DNA of 64,000 nt, taken from the NCBI RefSeq assembly GCF_003626645.1, contig NZ_RBAM01000006.1:62001-126000 (forward strand), read 5' to 3'. Origin of the DNA: Streptomyces klenkii (GTDB taxonomy: Bacteria; Actinomycetota; Actinomycetes; Streptomycetales; Streptomycetaceae). A program made the position numbers and the translations under genes. Below the pieces are notes generated by a model that saw only the letters and a list, made by a program, of their open reading frames with translations, was not told the DNA's origin and searched no databases. Numbering within the stretch: position 1 is the stretch's first letter; each line of letters starts with the position of its first letter. This document shows positions 47,096 through 55,760 of this stretch, piece by piece.

Positions 47096-47128
47096 GCTCC
47101 GCGCCGGGCGGGCGGCCCGGCGCGGAGC
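47096..47128 (-). terminator. 14-bp stem terminator after the SH3-like gene
   Basis: Arms 47096-47109 and 47115-47128 pair perfectly around GGGCG, just 3' (minus strand) of the secreted-protein stop at 47149. Confidence 0.8.
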
Positions 47129-47148
47129 GGATGCGGGGACGGCGGGTC

Positions 47149-47574
47149 TCAGCCCATGGCGGCCCGGGTGGTGGGGGCGCTGTCCAGGGGCGTGCGGTCG
47201 ACGTCCTTGCACAGCGGGACGGCACCTACGCCGGCGCTGCCGACGTAGGCCGCCGCGACCCAGGTGTTGCGGGTGCGGAGCAGGTACCAGATGTTGTTGC
47301 CGCCGACGGTCTGGGCGCGGACCTTGCAGCGCAGGCCGATCTTGGCGCCGCGGGCGACGGTGCCCCGCACCGCCGAGTCCGTGCTGGGGTACATGCGCTC
47401 GTTGACGCCCGAGGCGCTGACGATCTTGCCGGCGGGCTGCTGGGGGACGGGGGGGACGGCGGGGCCGGAGGCTGCCTGGGCCGAGCCGGCGACCAGCAGC
47501 GAGCCCGCCAATGCGGCCGCAGCGATGGCATCCGTCGAGATCTTCTTGCTGCGGACTGCGAGTGTCCTGGGCAT
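47149..47574 (-). CDS. Secreted SH3-like domain protein
   Basis: The protein has 141 residues from the ATG at 47574, after GGGAGC. A signal peptide (about 10-33, AIAAAALAGSLLVAGSAQA) is followed by a bacterial SH3-type domain: GKIVSASGVNERMYPSTDSAVRGTVARGAKIGLRCKVRAQTVGGNNIWYLLRTRNTWVAAAYV, then VPLCKDVDR. Two Cys may bond. The SH3-like domain usually binds cell-wall peptides. It probably localises to the wall as a small accessory to hydrolases. Upstream there is a short AT-rich leader with the divergent region. Confidence 0.85.
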   Translation of the reverse strand: MPRTLAVRSKKISTDAIAAAALAGSLLVAGSAQAASGPAVPPVPQQPAGKIVSASGVNERMYPSTDSAVRGTVARGAKIGLRCKVRAQTVGGNNIWYLLRTRNTWVAAAYVGSAGVGAVPLCKDVDRTPLDSAPTTRAAMG

Positions 47575-47656
47575 GGGGGCTCCCTGGTCTGCGGGGTGGA
47601 TAACGCAATGCCGTCGTACCTCGCCGCAATCCTTAATAAACCAGGGCAATTCGCCC

Positions 47657-48700
47657 TCACTCTTTCGTGTCTGAGGATCCCTCAGTCGGCCCCTTCTTTG
47701 CCCTGCTCGGCTGTACGCGCTTCGGCTCGCCCTTCATCTTCGGGTGCTCCGGCGGGTAGGGCAGATCGCCCAGGCCGTGCTCGCGCTCGTCGCGGTCGGC
47801 CAGCTCCAGGGCTGCCTCCAGGCCGCACGGCTGGTCCTCCATTCCCGCGTGCACGTCGCCCACGGCGTCGAACCGGGCCGGCATGCTCGCCAGGTCGAAG
47901 TCCTCGGGCACGGCGCCGCCGGTCACCTCGTCCCACGTCAGCGGCGCGGACACCGGGGCGTGCGGGCGGGGCCGCACCGAGTAGGCGCTGGCGATGGTGC
48001 GGTCGCGGGCGGTCTGGTTGTAGTCGACGAACACCTTGGCGCCGCGCTCCTCCTTCCACCACGCCGTGGTGACCTCCTGCGGCACCCGCCGCTCCACCTC
48101 GCGGGCGACGGCGATGGCGGCCCTGCGCACCTGGACGAAGGTCCACCGCGGCGCGATGGGCACGAAGACGTGCAGCCCGCGGCCCCCGGACGTCTTGGGC
48201 CAGCCGGTCAGCCCCAGGCCGTCGAGGACGTCGCGGAGTTCGACGGCGGCCCGGACGGCATCGGCGTACCCGGTGCCCGGCTGCGGGTCGAGGTCGATGC
48301 GCAGCTCGTCGGGGTGCTCGGTATCCGTCCGGCGCACGGGCCAGGGGTGGAAGGTCACGCAGCCGAGGTTCGCGGCCCACAGCACGGCCGCGGCCTCGTT
48401 GGGGCAGATCTCGTCGGCGTAGCGGCCGCTGGGGAAGGCGATGCGCCCGGTCGGGATCCACTCGGGGAGGTTCTTCGGCGCCCTCTTCTGGAAGAAGGAC
48501 TCGCCTTCCACCCCGTCCGGGTAGCGCTCCATCGTGGTCGGGCGGTCCTTGAGGGCCCGGACGATGCCGTCGGCGACGGCGAGGTAGTAGCGGGCCAGGT
48601 CGTACTTGGTGAAGCCCCGCTCGGGGAAGTAGACCTTGTCCGGGTGCGACAGCCGTACCGTCCGCTCCCCCACGGTGAGCTCCAGCGCCTCCTGTGCCAT
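47657..48700 (-). CDS. ligD: NHEJ DNA polymerase (LigD polymerase-type)
   Basis: The protein has 347 residues from the ATG at 48700. The archaeo-eukaryotic primase fold is marked by LSHPDKVYFPERGFTKYDLARYYLAVADGIVRALKDRPTTMERYPDGVEGESFFQKRAP, HPDELRIDLDPQPG with Asp136 and Asp138 (metal ligands), KTSGGRGLHVFVPI, and KVFVDYNQTARDRTIASAYSVRP (third Asp). It adds nucleotides at DNA ends in end joining. It is a stand-alone polymerase: nuclease and ligase domains of full LigD are missing. The ligase gene is divergent 116 bases away. No Ku gene is present in the window. Confidence 0.93.
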   Translation of the reverse strand: MAQEALELTVGERTVRLSHPDKVYFPERGFTKYDLARYYLAVADGIVRALKDRPTTMERYPDGVEGESFFQKRAPKNLPEWIPTGRIAFPSGRYADEICPNEAAAVLWAANLGCVTFHPWPVRRTDTEHPDELRIDLDPQPGTGYADAVRAAVELRDVLDGLGLTGWPKTSGGRGLHVFVPIAPRWTFVQVRRAAIAVAREVERRVPQEVTTAWWKEERGAKVFVDYNQTARDRTIASAYSVRPRPHAPVSAPLTWDEVTGGAVPEDFDLASMPARFDAVGDVHAGMEDQPCGLEAALELADRDEREHGLGDLPYPPEHPKMKGEPKRVQPSRAKKGPTEGSSDTKE

Positions 48701-48816
48701 GCCCCTCACGCTAGAGGGCGGCACCGGGCCCCGCCTGCGGACGGCGTCGCGGGGACGCGGCCGCGGACGGCCCGGCGGAGAGGCGGCCGGGACCCGGGGC
48801 CCGCACAATCGCGGTC

Positions 48817-49878
48817 ATGGATCTCCCCGTGATGCCACCGCTTCAGCCGATGCTCGCGAAGTCCGTGGCGGCCATCCCGCCCGGCATGCTGTACGAGGCG
48901 AAGTGGGACGGCTTCCGGGCGATCGTCTTCCGCGACGGCGACGACATCGAGCTGGGCAGCCGCTCCAGCAAGCCCCTGACCCGCTACTTCCCGGAGCTCG
49001 TGGAGGCCTTCCGCGAGCGGCTCCCGCCCCGCTGCGTGCTCGACGGCGAGATCGTCATCACCCGCGGCGGGCGCCTCGACTTCGACGCCCTGCTCGAACG
49101 CATCCACCCCGCCGCCTCTCGCGTCCGCCGTCTGGCCGAGGCCACCCCGGCGAGCTTCATCGCCTTCGACCTGCTCGCCCTCGGCGAGGAGTCCCTGCTC
49201 GCGGCCCCGCAGCGGGAGCGGCGCGACGCCCTGACCGCGGCGCTGGAGGGGGTCTCGGCCCCGGTGTACGTCGCTCCGGCCACGTACGACCTGGAGACGG
49301 CGCACGCGTGGTTCGAGCAGTTCGAGGGGGCCGGGCTCGACGGGGTCGTCGCCAAGCCGCCGGACTCCCCGTACCGGCCCGGCGAGCGGGCCATGGCCAA
49401 GGTCAAGCACGAGCGGACGGCCGACTGCGTCGTCGCCGGGCTGCGCCCGCACAAGAGCGGGCCCGTCGTGGGCTCGCTGCTGCTCGGCCTCTACGACCCG
49501 GCCGGGCGCCTCCAGCACGTCGGTGTCTGCGCCTCGTTCCCGATGCGCCGCCGCCAGGAGCTCATGACCGAGCTGGAGCCGCTGCGGATGCCCTCGGCCG
49601 AGGGGCACCCGTGGCAGGAGTGGACCAGCGAGGAGGCGCAGGCGGCCGGCCGGCTGCCGGGCGGCCCCAGCCGGTGGACCGGCACCAAGGACCTGTCCTG
49701 GGTGCCGCTGCGGCCCGAGCGGGTGTGCGAGGTCGCCTACGACCACCTTCAGGGCGACCGGTTCCGGCACACCACGCAGTTCCGCCGCTGGCGGCCCGAC
49801 CGCGAGCCCCACCAGTGCACGTACGCCCAGCTGGAGGAACCGGCGGACTACAAGCTCGCCGACATCCTCGCGCTGTGA
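48817..49878 (+). CDS. ATP-dependent DNA ligase (LigC/LigD-type)
   Basis: The protein has 353 residues. The adenylation motif YEAKWDGFRA (Lys29) starts the nucleotidyltransferase domain; DGEIVI, FIAFDLLALG, GLDGVVAKPPDSPYRPGERAMAKVKHERTADCVVAG (motifs IV-V) follow, and an OB domain ends the protein (GSLLLGLYDPAGRLQHVGV, VCEVAYDHLQGDRFRHTTQFRRWRPDR). It seals nicks or blunt ends with ATP, probably together with the divergent LigD-type polymerase. The two genes share a 116-base divergent promoter region. Confidence 0.93.
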   Translation: MDLPVMPPLQPMLAKSVAAIPPGMLYEAKWDGFRAIVFRDGDDIELGSRSSKPLTRYFPELVEAFRERLPPRCVLDGEIVITRGGRLDFDALLERIHPAASRVRRLAEATPASFIAFDLLALGEESLLAAPQRERRDALTAALEGVSAPVYVAPATYDLETAHAWFEQFEGAGLDGVVAKPPDSPYRPGERAMAKVKHERTADCVVAGLRPHKSGPVVGSLLLGLYDPAGRLQHVGVCASFPMRRRQELMTELEPLRMPSAEGHPWQEWTSEEAQAAGRLPGGPSRWTGTKDLSWVPLRPERVCEVAYDHLQGDRFRHTTQFRRWRPDREPHQCTYAQLEEPADYKLADILAL

Positions 49879-49917
49879 GCGCTGTGACCGGCGGCAGCCC
49901 CGCGGGACGGGCGGTCT

Positions 49918-50883
49918 TCAGAGCGTGCGCAGGGCGGGCAGCAGCTCTCTCCCGGCCCATTCCAGGTACGGCTCCTGGTGGCCGCCGCCGATCTGCACGA
50001 GCGCGACCTCGGTGAACCCGGCGTCGGTGTACGCCCGTACGGCCTCGACGAAGCGGTCCACGTTCGGGCCGCAGGGGATCGCCTCGGCGACCTCCTCCTT
50101 CGTGACGGAAGCGGACGCGGCGGCGAAGGACCCGTTGTGCGGCAGCTCGGCGTTGACCTTCCAGCCCAGCCCGAACCAGCGGAACTGCCCGTAAGCCCGC
50201 TCGACCGCCGCGCCGTGGTCGGTGTCGTAGCAGACGGGGAGCTGCCCGATCCGGGGCTTCCCGGCGCCGCCGTGGCGGTCGAAGGCCTCCAGCAGCTCCC
50301 TCCTGGGCTCCGTCGCGATGACCAGGTCGGCCGCGCTCCCGGCCAGCCGGCAGGAGTGCTCGCCCGAGACGGCGATCCCGATGGGCGGGGCCGGCACGGG
50401 GACGTCCCACAGCCGGGCGTGCTCGACGTCGTAGTGGGTGCCGTGGTGGGTGACGAGGTCCCCTTCGAAGAGGGCCCGGATGATGAACACGGCTTCTTCG
50501 AGCATCTCGTGGCGGACGCTGACGCCGGGCCAGCCGCCGCCCACGACATGCTCGTTGAGGTTCTCGCCGGAGCCGAGCCCGAGGCGGAACCGCCCCTGGG
50601 ACAGCAGCTGGACGGTGGCCGCCAGCTGGGCGACGAGCACCGGGTGGTAGCGCGTCGTGGGGCAGGTGACGTAGGTCATGAGCGGGATCCGGGACGTCGC
50701 CCGGGCCGCGGCGCCCAGCACGGCCCACGCGTTGGGCGCGTGGCCCTGCGCGGCGAGCCACGGGAAGTAGTGGTCGGAGGTGACGGAGAAGTCGAACCCC
50801 GCCTTCTCCGCGCCGGCCACGTGCGCGACGAGGTCCCGGGGCCCCGCCTGCTCGGTCATCATCGTGTACCCGATCTGCACCAT
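49918..50883 (-). CDS. F420-dependent LLM-class oxidoreductase (FGD-like)
   Basis: The protein has 321 residues from the ATG at 50883. The luciferase-like barrel is marked by QAGPRDLVAHVAGAEKAGFDFSVTSDHYFPWL, RIPLMTYVTCPTTRYHPVLVAQLAATVQLLSQGRFRLGLGSGENLNEHVVGGGWPG, and SGEHSCRLAGSAADLVIAT. The SGENLNEHV and SDHYFPW blocks match F420-dependent glucose-6-phosphate dehydrogenase-like enzymes of the TIGR03557 group. It uses cofactor F420 for hydride transfer; substrate not known. It is convergent with the ligase gene. Confidence 0.88.
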   Translation of the reverse strand: MVQIGYTMMTEQAGPRDLVAHVAGAEKAGFDFSVTSDHYFPWLAAQGHAPNAWAVLGAAARATSRIPLMTYVTCPTTRYHPVLVAQLAATVQLLSQGRFRLGLGSGENLNEHVVGGGWPGVSVRHEMLEEAVFIIRALFEGDLVTHHGTHYDVEHARLWDVPVPAPPIGIAVSGEHSCRLAGSAADLVIATEPRRELLEAFDRHGGAGKPRIGQLPVCYDTDHGAAVERAYGQFRWFGLGWKVNAELPHNGSFAAASASVTKEEVAEAIPCGPNVDRFVEAVRAYTDAGFTEVALVQIGGGHQEPYLEWAGRELLPALRTL

Positions 50884-51044
50884 GCGGCAACGGCTTCCCG
50901 GCGGCGGTCCGCGCGTAACTGACGCTCTGTCGACAGAGCGATTCTCCCGGGTCCCGTTCGGCCTAATCCGACGTGTCTGACGGGTCGGCACCTGTCACTG
51001 TGTCTGAAATAGACCGATCGGCCAATATGAAGTGCAGGGGATCG

Positions 51045-52742
51045 ATGCCATACGCGGCACCGCGGCACGCAGCCAGGCCCCACGCGGGCCGGGCGACCGC
51101 GCCCGGAAGGAAGAAGGCGAAGAAGGCACTGCGGTGCGGCGCGGCCCTCGTGGTGTCCGCGTGCGTGTGCGCCGGCGCGATGTCCCTGGCCTGGCCGGCC
51201 AAGGGGGCCCTGACGGACGACGAGGAGAACCTCGACGCCGCTTCCCCGTTCTGGGTCGAGCCGCGGGGGCCCGCCGCCCGCCAGGTGGAGGTGTGGCGGG
51301 AGCGGGGGCGCGAGGACGACGCGCGGGTCCTCCAGCGCATCGCGCGCGAGCCGATGGCCGTCTGGCTGACCGGCGACGATCCCGAGGCGCAGGCCGAGGA
51401 CGTCACCCGGCAGGCCGAGAGCGACGGCGTCATCCCCGTACTGGTCGCCTACAACATCCCGCAGCGCGACTGCGGTCAGTACTCCTCCGGCGGCGCCGCC
51501 GACGCCGCACACTACCGCACGTGGGTCTCGCGGGCCGCGGCCGGGATCGGCGCGCGCCGGGCCTGGATCGTCCTCGAACCCGACGCGCTCGCCCAGTGGG
51601 CGTCCGGCTGCGTGCCCCGGGCTGCGGCCAAGCAGCGGCTCGCGCTCATCGCCGAGGCGGTGCGCACGTTCAAGGCCCGGCCCGGGGTCTCGGTCTACAT
51701 CGACGCCGGCAACCCGGGCTGGATCAAGGACCAGAACCTCATGGTGACGGCGCTCACCGAAGCGGGGATCGCGGAGGCGGACGGCTTCGCGCTCAACGTC
51801 TCCAACTTCCACACGACGCCCGTCACACGCGCCTACGGCGACCACCTCTCGGCGCTGCTCGGCGGCGCCCACTACATCATCGACACCAGCCGCAACGGCA
51901 ACGGGCCGCTCCCCGAACCGCCTCCTCACAAGGGCAAGAAGAAGGGCGGCCGGCATCCCGCTCCGGCTCCCCCGGGTGCGGCCGAAGCCCGGCGCGCGGC
52001 GGGAAGGGGGGATACCGACGACCCCGAGGAGATGGAGGAACTGGACGAACTGGAGGGGTTGGAAGGAGAACTGGACGACGTCGCGGGGGCGGAAGGCGAC
52101 GGGACGGAGGGGGACGAGGGCGAGAACGAGGCGGGGCAGGAGCCCGGACACGAAGCCGGGCACGAGGGCGGCCATGAGGCCGGGCACGAAGCGGGGCACG
52201 AGCCCGAGCCGAAGCCCGAGGCCGAGCACGAGGCCGAGTCCTGGTGCAACCCGCCCGGGCGCGCCCTCGGCACGCCTCCCACGACCGCCACCGGGGATCC
52301 GCGCATCGACGCCTTCCTGTGGGTCAAACGGCCCGGGGAGTCCGACGGGGCCTGCCGCGGCGCGCCGCCGGCCGGCCGCTGGTGGGCGGAGTACGCGCTC
52401 GACCTCGCCCGCGCCACACCGGGGCAGGTCACGCGTCCGTCACGGGAGCCCGGCGAGCCGGAAGTGCCGGTCTCGCCGCCGGTCCCGCCGCCGGCCGCGC
52501 CTCCCGGTACCGCTCCCGGGCGCCCGCCCGCGGACGGCGCCGAGGAGTCCCCTGCCGCTCGCGGCCGTACGAAGGCACCGGCGCCGGCGGCCCCCGGCCC
52601 CGTACCGCCCGCTCCGATGCCGCCGGCCGCCGCCGCGCCGTCGTCCGGGCCGGGCGGCGGGCACGTGCCCGCGGCCACGTCCGCGGCCCCGCCCGCCGGG
52701 CCGCCCGTGGACCCGCCGGACGGGCGCGCCACGGGCGAGTGA
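51045..52742 (+). CDS. GH6-family glycosidase with an acidic insert and Pro-rich tail
   Basis: The protein has 565 residues from the ATG at 51045; an ATG 18 bases upstream is an alternative. A membrane/signal helix (about 28-50) precedes a GH6 core: VLVAYNIPQRDCGQYSSGG with catalytic Asp142, IVLEPDALAQ, DAGNPGWI, DTSRNGNGP, then WCNPPGRALG (from 400) and FLWVKRPGESDG (424-435). Between NGNGP and WCNPPGR a 110-residue insert (about 289-398) is Lys/Gly-rich, then very acidic, with repeats GHEAGHEGGHEAGHEAG. About 75 residues of Pro/Ala tail follow. GH6 enzymes cut beta-1,4-glucan. Export by Sec or anchoring at the membrane is likely. Confidence 0.88.
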   Translation: MPYAAPRHAARPHAGRATAPGRKKAKKALRCGAALVVSACVCAGAMSLAWPAKGALTDDEENLDAASPFWVEPRGPAARQVEVWRERGREDDARVLQRIAREPMAVWLTGDDPEAQAEDVTRQAESDGVIPVLVAYNIPQRDCGQYSSGGAADAAHYRTWVSRAAAGIGARRAWIVLEPDALAQWASGCVPRAAAKQRLALIAEAVRTFKARPGVSVYIDAGNPGWIKDQNLMVTALTEAGIAEADGFALNVSNFHTTPVTRAYGDHLSALLGGAHYIIDTSRNGNGPLPEPPPHKGKKKGGRHPAPAPPGAAEARRAAGRGDTDDPEEMEELDELEGLEGELDDVAGAEGDGTEGDEGENEAGQEPGHEAGHEGGHEAGHEAGHEPEPKPEAEHEAESWCNPPGRALGTPPTTATGDPRIDAFLWVKRPGESDGACRGAPPAGRWWAEYALDLARATPGQVTRPSREPGEPEVPVSPPVPPPAAPPGTAPGRPPADGAEESPAARGRTKAPAPAAPGPVPPAPMPPAAAAPSSGPGGGHVPAATSAAPPAGPPVDPPDGRATGE

Positions 52743-52844
52743 CCGGCCGGCTCACTCAGGGGATGCCGACGGGTGGTCAACATCCCCGGTACGAAACGCC
52801 CGCCCTGACGGGTGATCCGAGGCGCCCGGCCGGCCGGGCGGCGC

Positions 52845-53330
52845 TCAGTAGTGCCAGCGCGGCTTGCCGCTGCCGCCGCAGTTCATGAGCCGGCCCTGGG
52901 CGTCGTGCGTGCTCGCCCCCACGTCGGCATTGCGGCAGAACTGGCCCGCCTTGTAGCAGTTGCCCGCGCTGGAGCGGATCTCGCACGTCGTACCGGCCTC
53001 GCGCGGGGCCTGCGTTCGCGCCGAGGAGCCGCCCGCACCGGTGTGTTCGGCGGCCGGCGGGGTCGCGGACTTGCGGGGCGGCTTCGGCAGGACCGGTGAA
53101 GGGGTGGCGGCTCGGGAGGGCGGCGCGGTCGGGGACGCCGAGGGCGCCTGCGACGGCGAGGAGGAGGCCGCGGACGGCGCCGCGGAGGCGGAGGCCGAGG
53201 ACTTCTTCGCCGGTGACGCGTCCTCGTCGCCCCCGGTGCAGCCGGCCAGCGTGAGGACTCCGGCGAGGGCGATGCCGCAGGCGCCGGCCCAGCGGCGGCG
53301 AAAGGCCGGGAGGGATATGCGGGAAGACAT
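52845..53330 (-). CDS. Lipoprotein with Ser/Pro-rich stalk and Cys-rich C-terminus
   Basis: The protein has 161 residues from the ATG at 53330. The lipobox LTLAGC (Cys31) ends the signal peptide. A Ser/Ala/Pro stalk (about 38-100) precedes a C-terminal module with four Cys: TTCEIRSSAGNCYKAGQFCRNADVG then LMNCGGSGKPRWHY. The AGNCYKAGQFCR pattern resembles short excalibur-like/YHYH modules seen at the C-terminus of actinobacterial wall proteins. It is convergent with the GH6 gene by about 100 bases. Function unknown; surface display is clear. Confidence 0.75.
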   Translation of the reverse strand: MSSRISLPAFRRRWAGACGIALAGVLTLAGCTGGDEDASPAKKSSASASAAPSAASSSPSQAPSASPTAPPSRAATPSPVLPKPPRKSATPPAAEHTGAGGSSARTQAPREAGTTCEIRSSAGNCYKAGQFCRNADVGASTHDAQGRLMNCGGSGKPRWHY

Positions 53331-53611
53331 GGTCGGGCAACTCCACGATCGGAACGGGCAGGAAAGAAGCCGCACTTCGAAATCCGTGACTCCGCTTTAC
53401 GCGGGCACGGAGTCCGCTGCCGACACGTGGGGGGAACCGCCTAGGCGCGTCCACATTAGCGGCATGCCGCCGGGCGAGTGAACCAAGATCCCGGGAAAAT
53501 CGCAGGAAAAGGACGTTCGAAGCGAAGGGGTCCGGTGCCGGGCCCCGAAGAGAGCATTCGTCGTCAAAGCACAACAACCGGGCCCTTCCGGGGGTCTGGA
53601 ATGATGGCCGC

Positions 53612-53947
53612 GTGGACGAAGAAGTCATCCCGGTGCTTTATGTCGAGGACGCGCGGACGGCGGTCGCTTGGTATGCGCGCCTCGGATTCGCCGAGCAGTG
53701 GGAGCACCGCTTCGAACCGGGCCTTCCGGCCTTCGTCGAGGTGGCCCGCGGGCCGGTGCGGCTGTTCCTGTCGGAGCACGAGGGCGACGCCCGGCCCGGG
53801 ACGCTGGTTTATCTGCGGGTGCGCGATGTCGACGCGGTCGCCGCCGAGTTCGGCGTACCGCCGCAAACCGCCCCCTGGGCGCGGGAGATCGAGCTGCGGG
53901 ACCCCGACGGAAACCGGCTGCGAGTGGGCACGCCGACCAGCCGTTGA
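53612..53947 (+). CDS. VOC superfamily protein (bleomycin-resistance type)
   Basis: The protein has 111 residues with a GTG start at 53612. One VOC module pair: VIPVLYVEDARTAVAWYARLGFAEQWEHRFEPGLPAFVEVARGPVRLFLSEHEGDARPGTLVYLRVRDVDAVAAEFGV then REIELRDPDGNRLRVGTP. Short proteins of this form bind glycopeptide-like drugs or act in aromatic metabolism. The last motif D-PDGN-L is typical. Stand-alone. Alternative: uncharacterised glyoxalase-like protein. Confidence 0.88.
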   Translation: MDEEVIPVLYVEDARTAVAWYARLGFAEQWEHRFEPGLPAFVEVARGPVRLFLSEHEGDARPGTLVYLRVRDVDAVAAEFGVPPQTAPWAREIELRDPDGNRLRVGTPTSR

Positions 53948-54087
53948 CCGAATATCGACGTTTCGGGTCGGCATGCACCGCTCAAACCTCCTCCCGACTT
54001 GGCGCTGTTGATCAATGGCATTAGCATCGAACTGGTTGCCTAAGTCAACTGCTGGCAATCGCCATGCCGCATCAGGAGGAATCACGC

Positions 54088-55653
54088 ATGACCGCCACGG
54101 CGCAGCAGTTCCGCACATACGTGGAGCGGAACCTCGACATCCTGGGGGCCGACCCCGCCAGGACTGCCGTCGTCCACCACGACCGTCGCGTCACCGCCGG
54201 TGAGCTCCGCGACCTCGTCCACCGGATGGCACGCGCGCTGCGCGCCCGGGGCGTGGAGCGCGGACAGGTCGTCACCCTGCTCAGCGGCAACCTGCCGGAG
54301 ACGATCGCCGCCCGCTACGCGGCCAACCTGATCGGCTGCGCGGTCAACCACCTCTACAACAAGCTCTCGGCCGACGTGCAGGCCACCATCATGCGCGACG
54401 TCGAGACGCGCGCCCTCATAGCCGACCCCGCCTACGCCGGGCGGGCGGCCGAGCTGGCGGAGCTGACCGGCGTCGAGGACGTGCTCCTGCTCGGTCCGGG
54501 CACGGTGGGCGCCGACCTGCTGGAGCTGTCCGCCGGTCAGCCGGCCGAGCCGCTCTCGGGCCTCGCCCGCCCCGAGGACATCTGCATGATCCGCCACACC
54601 GGCGGCACCACGGGCCACCCCAAGGCCATCTGCACCGCCTTCGAGCGGCTGCCCGGCTTCCAGGACGACGTCGACGAGATCCTGGAGCCGGAGGGCAAGG
54701 CCGACGACGGGATGCGGCAGCTGGTGTGCACGACGCTCGCCCACGCCGCCGGGCTGCTGGCCGACGTCACCCTGCGCACGGACGGCGGCACGGTCGTCCT
54801 CCTCGACGACTTCGACGCGGCGGAGGCGCTCGCGGCGATCGAGCGCGAGCGCATCACCCACATGTTCCTGCTGCCGCCCCTGCTGTACCAGCTGATGGAC
54901 CACCCGGACGTGGACGGCACGGACACCTCCAGCCTCCGCAACGTCACCTACGGCGGCTGCCAGTCCTCCCCGGCCCGCCTCGCCTCGGCCGTGCGGCGCT
55001 TCGGCCACGTGCTGACGCAGTTCTACGGGCAGAACGAGGCCGGCGGCATCAGCGTGCTCAGCCCGGAGGACCACAACCCGGACGACCCGTCCCGGCTGCG
55101 CACCGCGGGCAAGGCCATGAACGGCGTCGAGATCGCGATACGCGACGAGTCCGGCCGCGACCTGCCCGCCGGCGAGCACGGCGAGGTCTGCGTGCGCTCG
55201 GAGCACATCATGACCGGGTACTGGAAGCAGCCCGAGCTGACCGCCGAGGTCCTGCGGGACGGCTGGCTGCACACCGGTGACATCGGTTTCCTGGACGACG
55301 AGGGCTACCTGACCATCGTCGACCGGATCAAGGACATGATCGTGGTGGTCGGCGGCCACGTGTACACCACCGAGCTGGAGGACCTGCTCAACACCCACCC
55401 GGAGGTGCTCCAGAGCGCCGTCTTCGGCGTCCCCGACGCCAACCGCATGGAGCACGTGTACGCGGCCGTCGTGCGCGCCCCCGGCAGCGAGCTCGACGAG
55501 AAGGAGCTCCGCGAGCTGGTCCGCGACGAGCGCGGCGCCATGTACGAGCCCGCGCACGTCTCCTTCATCGACGCCCTGCCCCTGACGGACGCCGGCAAGC
55601 CGGACAAGAAGTTCCTCCGCCGCGAGGCGGAGGCCGCGGCGGAGACGCGCTGA
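54088..55653 (+). CDS. Acyl-CoA synthetase (AMP-forming)
   Basis: The protein has 521 residues from the ATG at 54088, after AGGAGGA. Family motifs: HTGGTTGHPKA (ATP-binding loop), QFYGQNEAGG (acid-binding), GWLHTGDIGFLDDEGYLTIVDRIKDMIVVVGGHVYTTELEDLL (hinge and C-domain), and the catalytic Lys in LTDAGKPDKKFLRR. It activates a carboxylic acid as acyl-AMP and then CoA ester. Substrate is probably a medium or long-chain fatty acid, by general resemblance. It is isolated, with an AT-rich upstream stretch containing an inverted TTGCC/GGCAA pair (about 54035-54057) and a strong terminator after it. Confidence 0.92.
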   Translation: MTATAQQFRTYVERNLDILGADPARTAVVHHDRRVTAGELRDLVHRMARALRARGVERGQVVTLLSGNLPETIAARYAANLIGCAVNHLYNKLSADVQATIMRDVETRALIADPAYAGRAAELAELTGVEDVLLLGPGTVGADLLELSAGQPAEPLSGLARPEDICMIRHTGGTTGHPKAICTAFERLPGFQDDVDEILEPEGKADDGMRQLVCTTLAHAAGLLADVTLRTDGGTVVLLDDFDAAEALAAIERERITHMFLLPPLLYQLMDHPDVDGTDTSSLRNVTYGGCQSSPARLASAVRRFGHVLTQFYGQNEAGGISVLSPEDHNPDDPSRLRTAGKAMNGVEIAIRDESGRDLPAGEHGEVCVRSEHIMTGYWKQPELTAEVLRDGWLHTGDIGFLDDEGYLTIVDRIKDMIVVVGGHVYTTELEDLLNTHPEVLQSAVFGVPDANRMEHVYAAVVRAPGSELDEKELRELVRDERGAMYEPAHVSFIDALPLTDAGKPDKKFLRREAEAAAETR

Positions 55654-55672
55654 CGACGGCGGACGGACGCAC

Positions 55673-55710
55673 CGAGGGGGCCGGCCCGCGCACTGCGGCC
55701 GGCCCCCTCG
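55673..55710. terminator. 14-bp stem terminator
   Basis: Arms 55673-55686 and 55697-55710 pair perfectly around a ten-base loop, 20 bases after the acyl-CoA synthetase stop and before the convergent gene end at 55761. Confidence 0.88.
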
Positions 55711-55760
55711 GCAACCGGTGCCGTTTCGGCCAACACGTCCTTACGGCGCCCGGCGCATCC

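Noticed and set aside
50884..51044. CebR box (TGGGAGCGCTCCCA) before the GH6 gene
   Set aside because: The usual cellulase operator of streptomycetes is not present in this gap.
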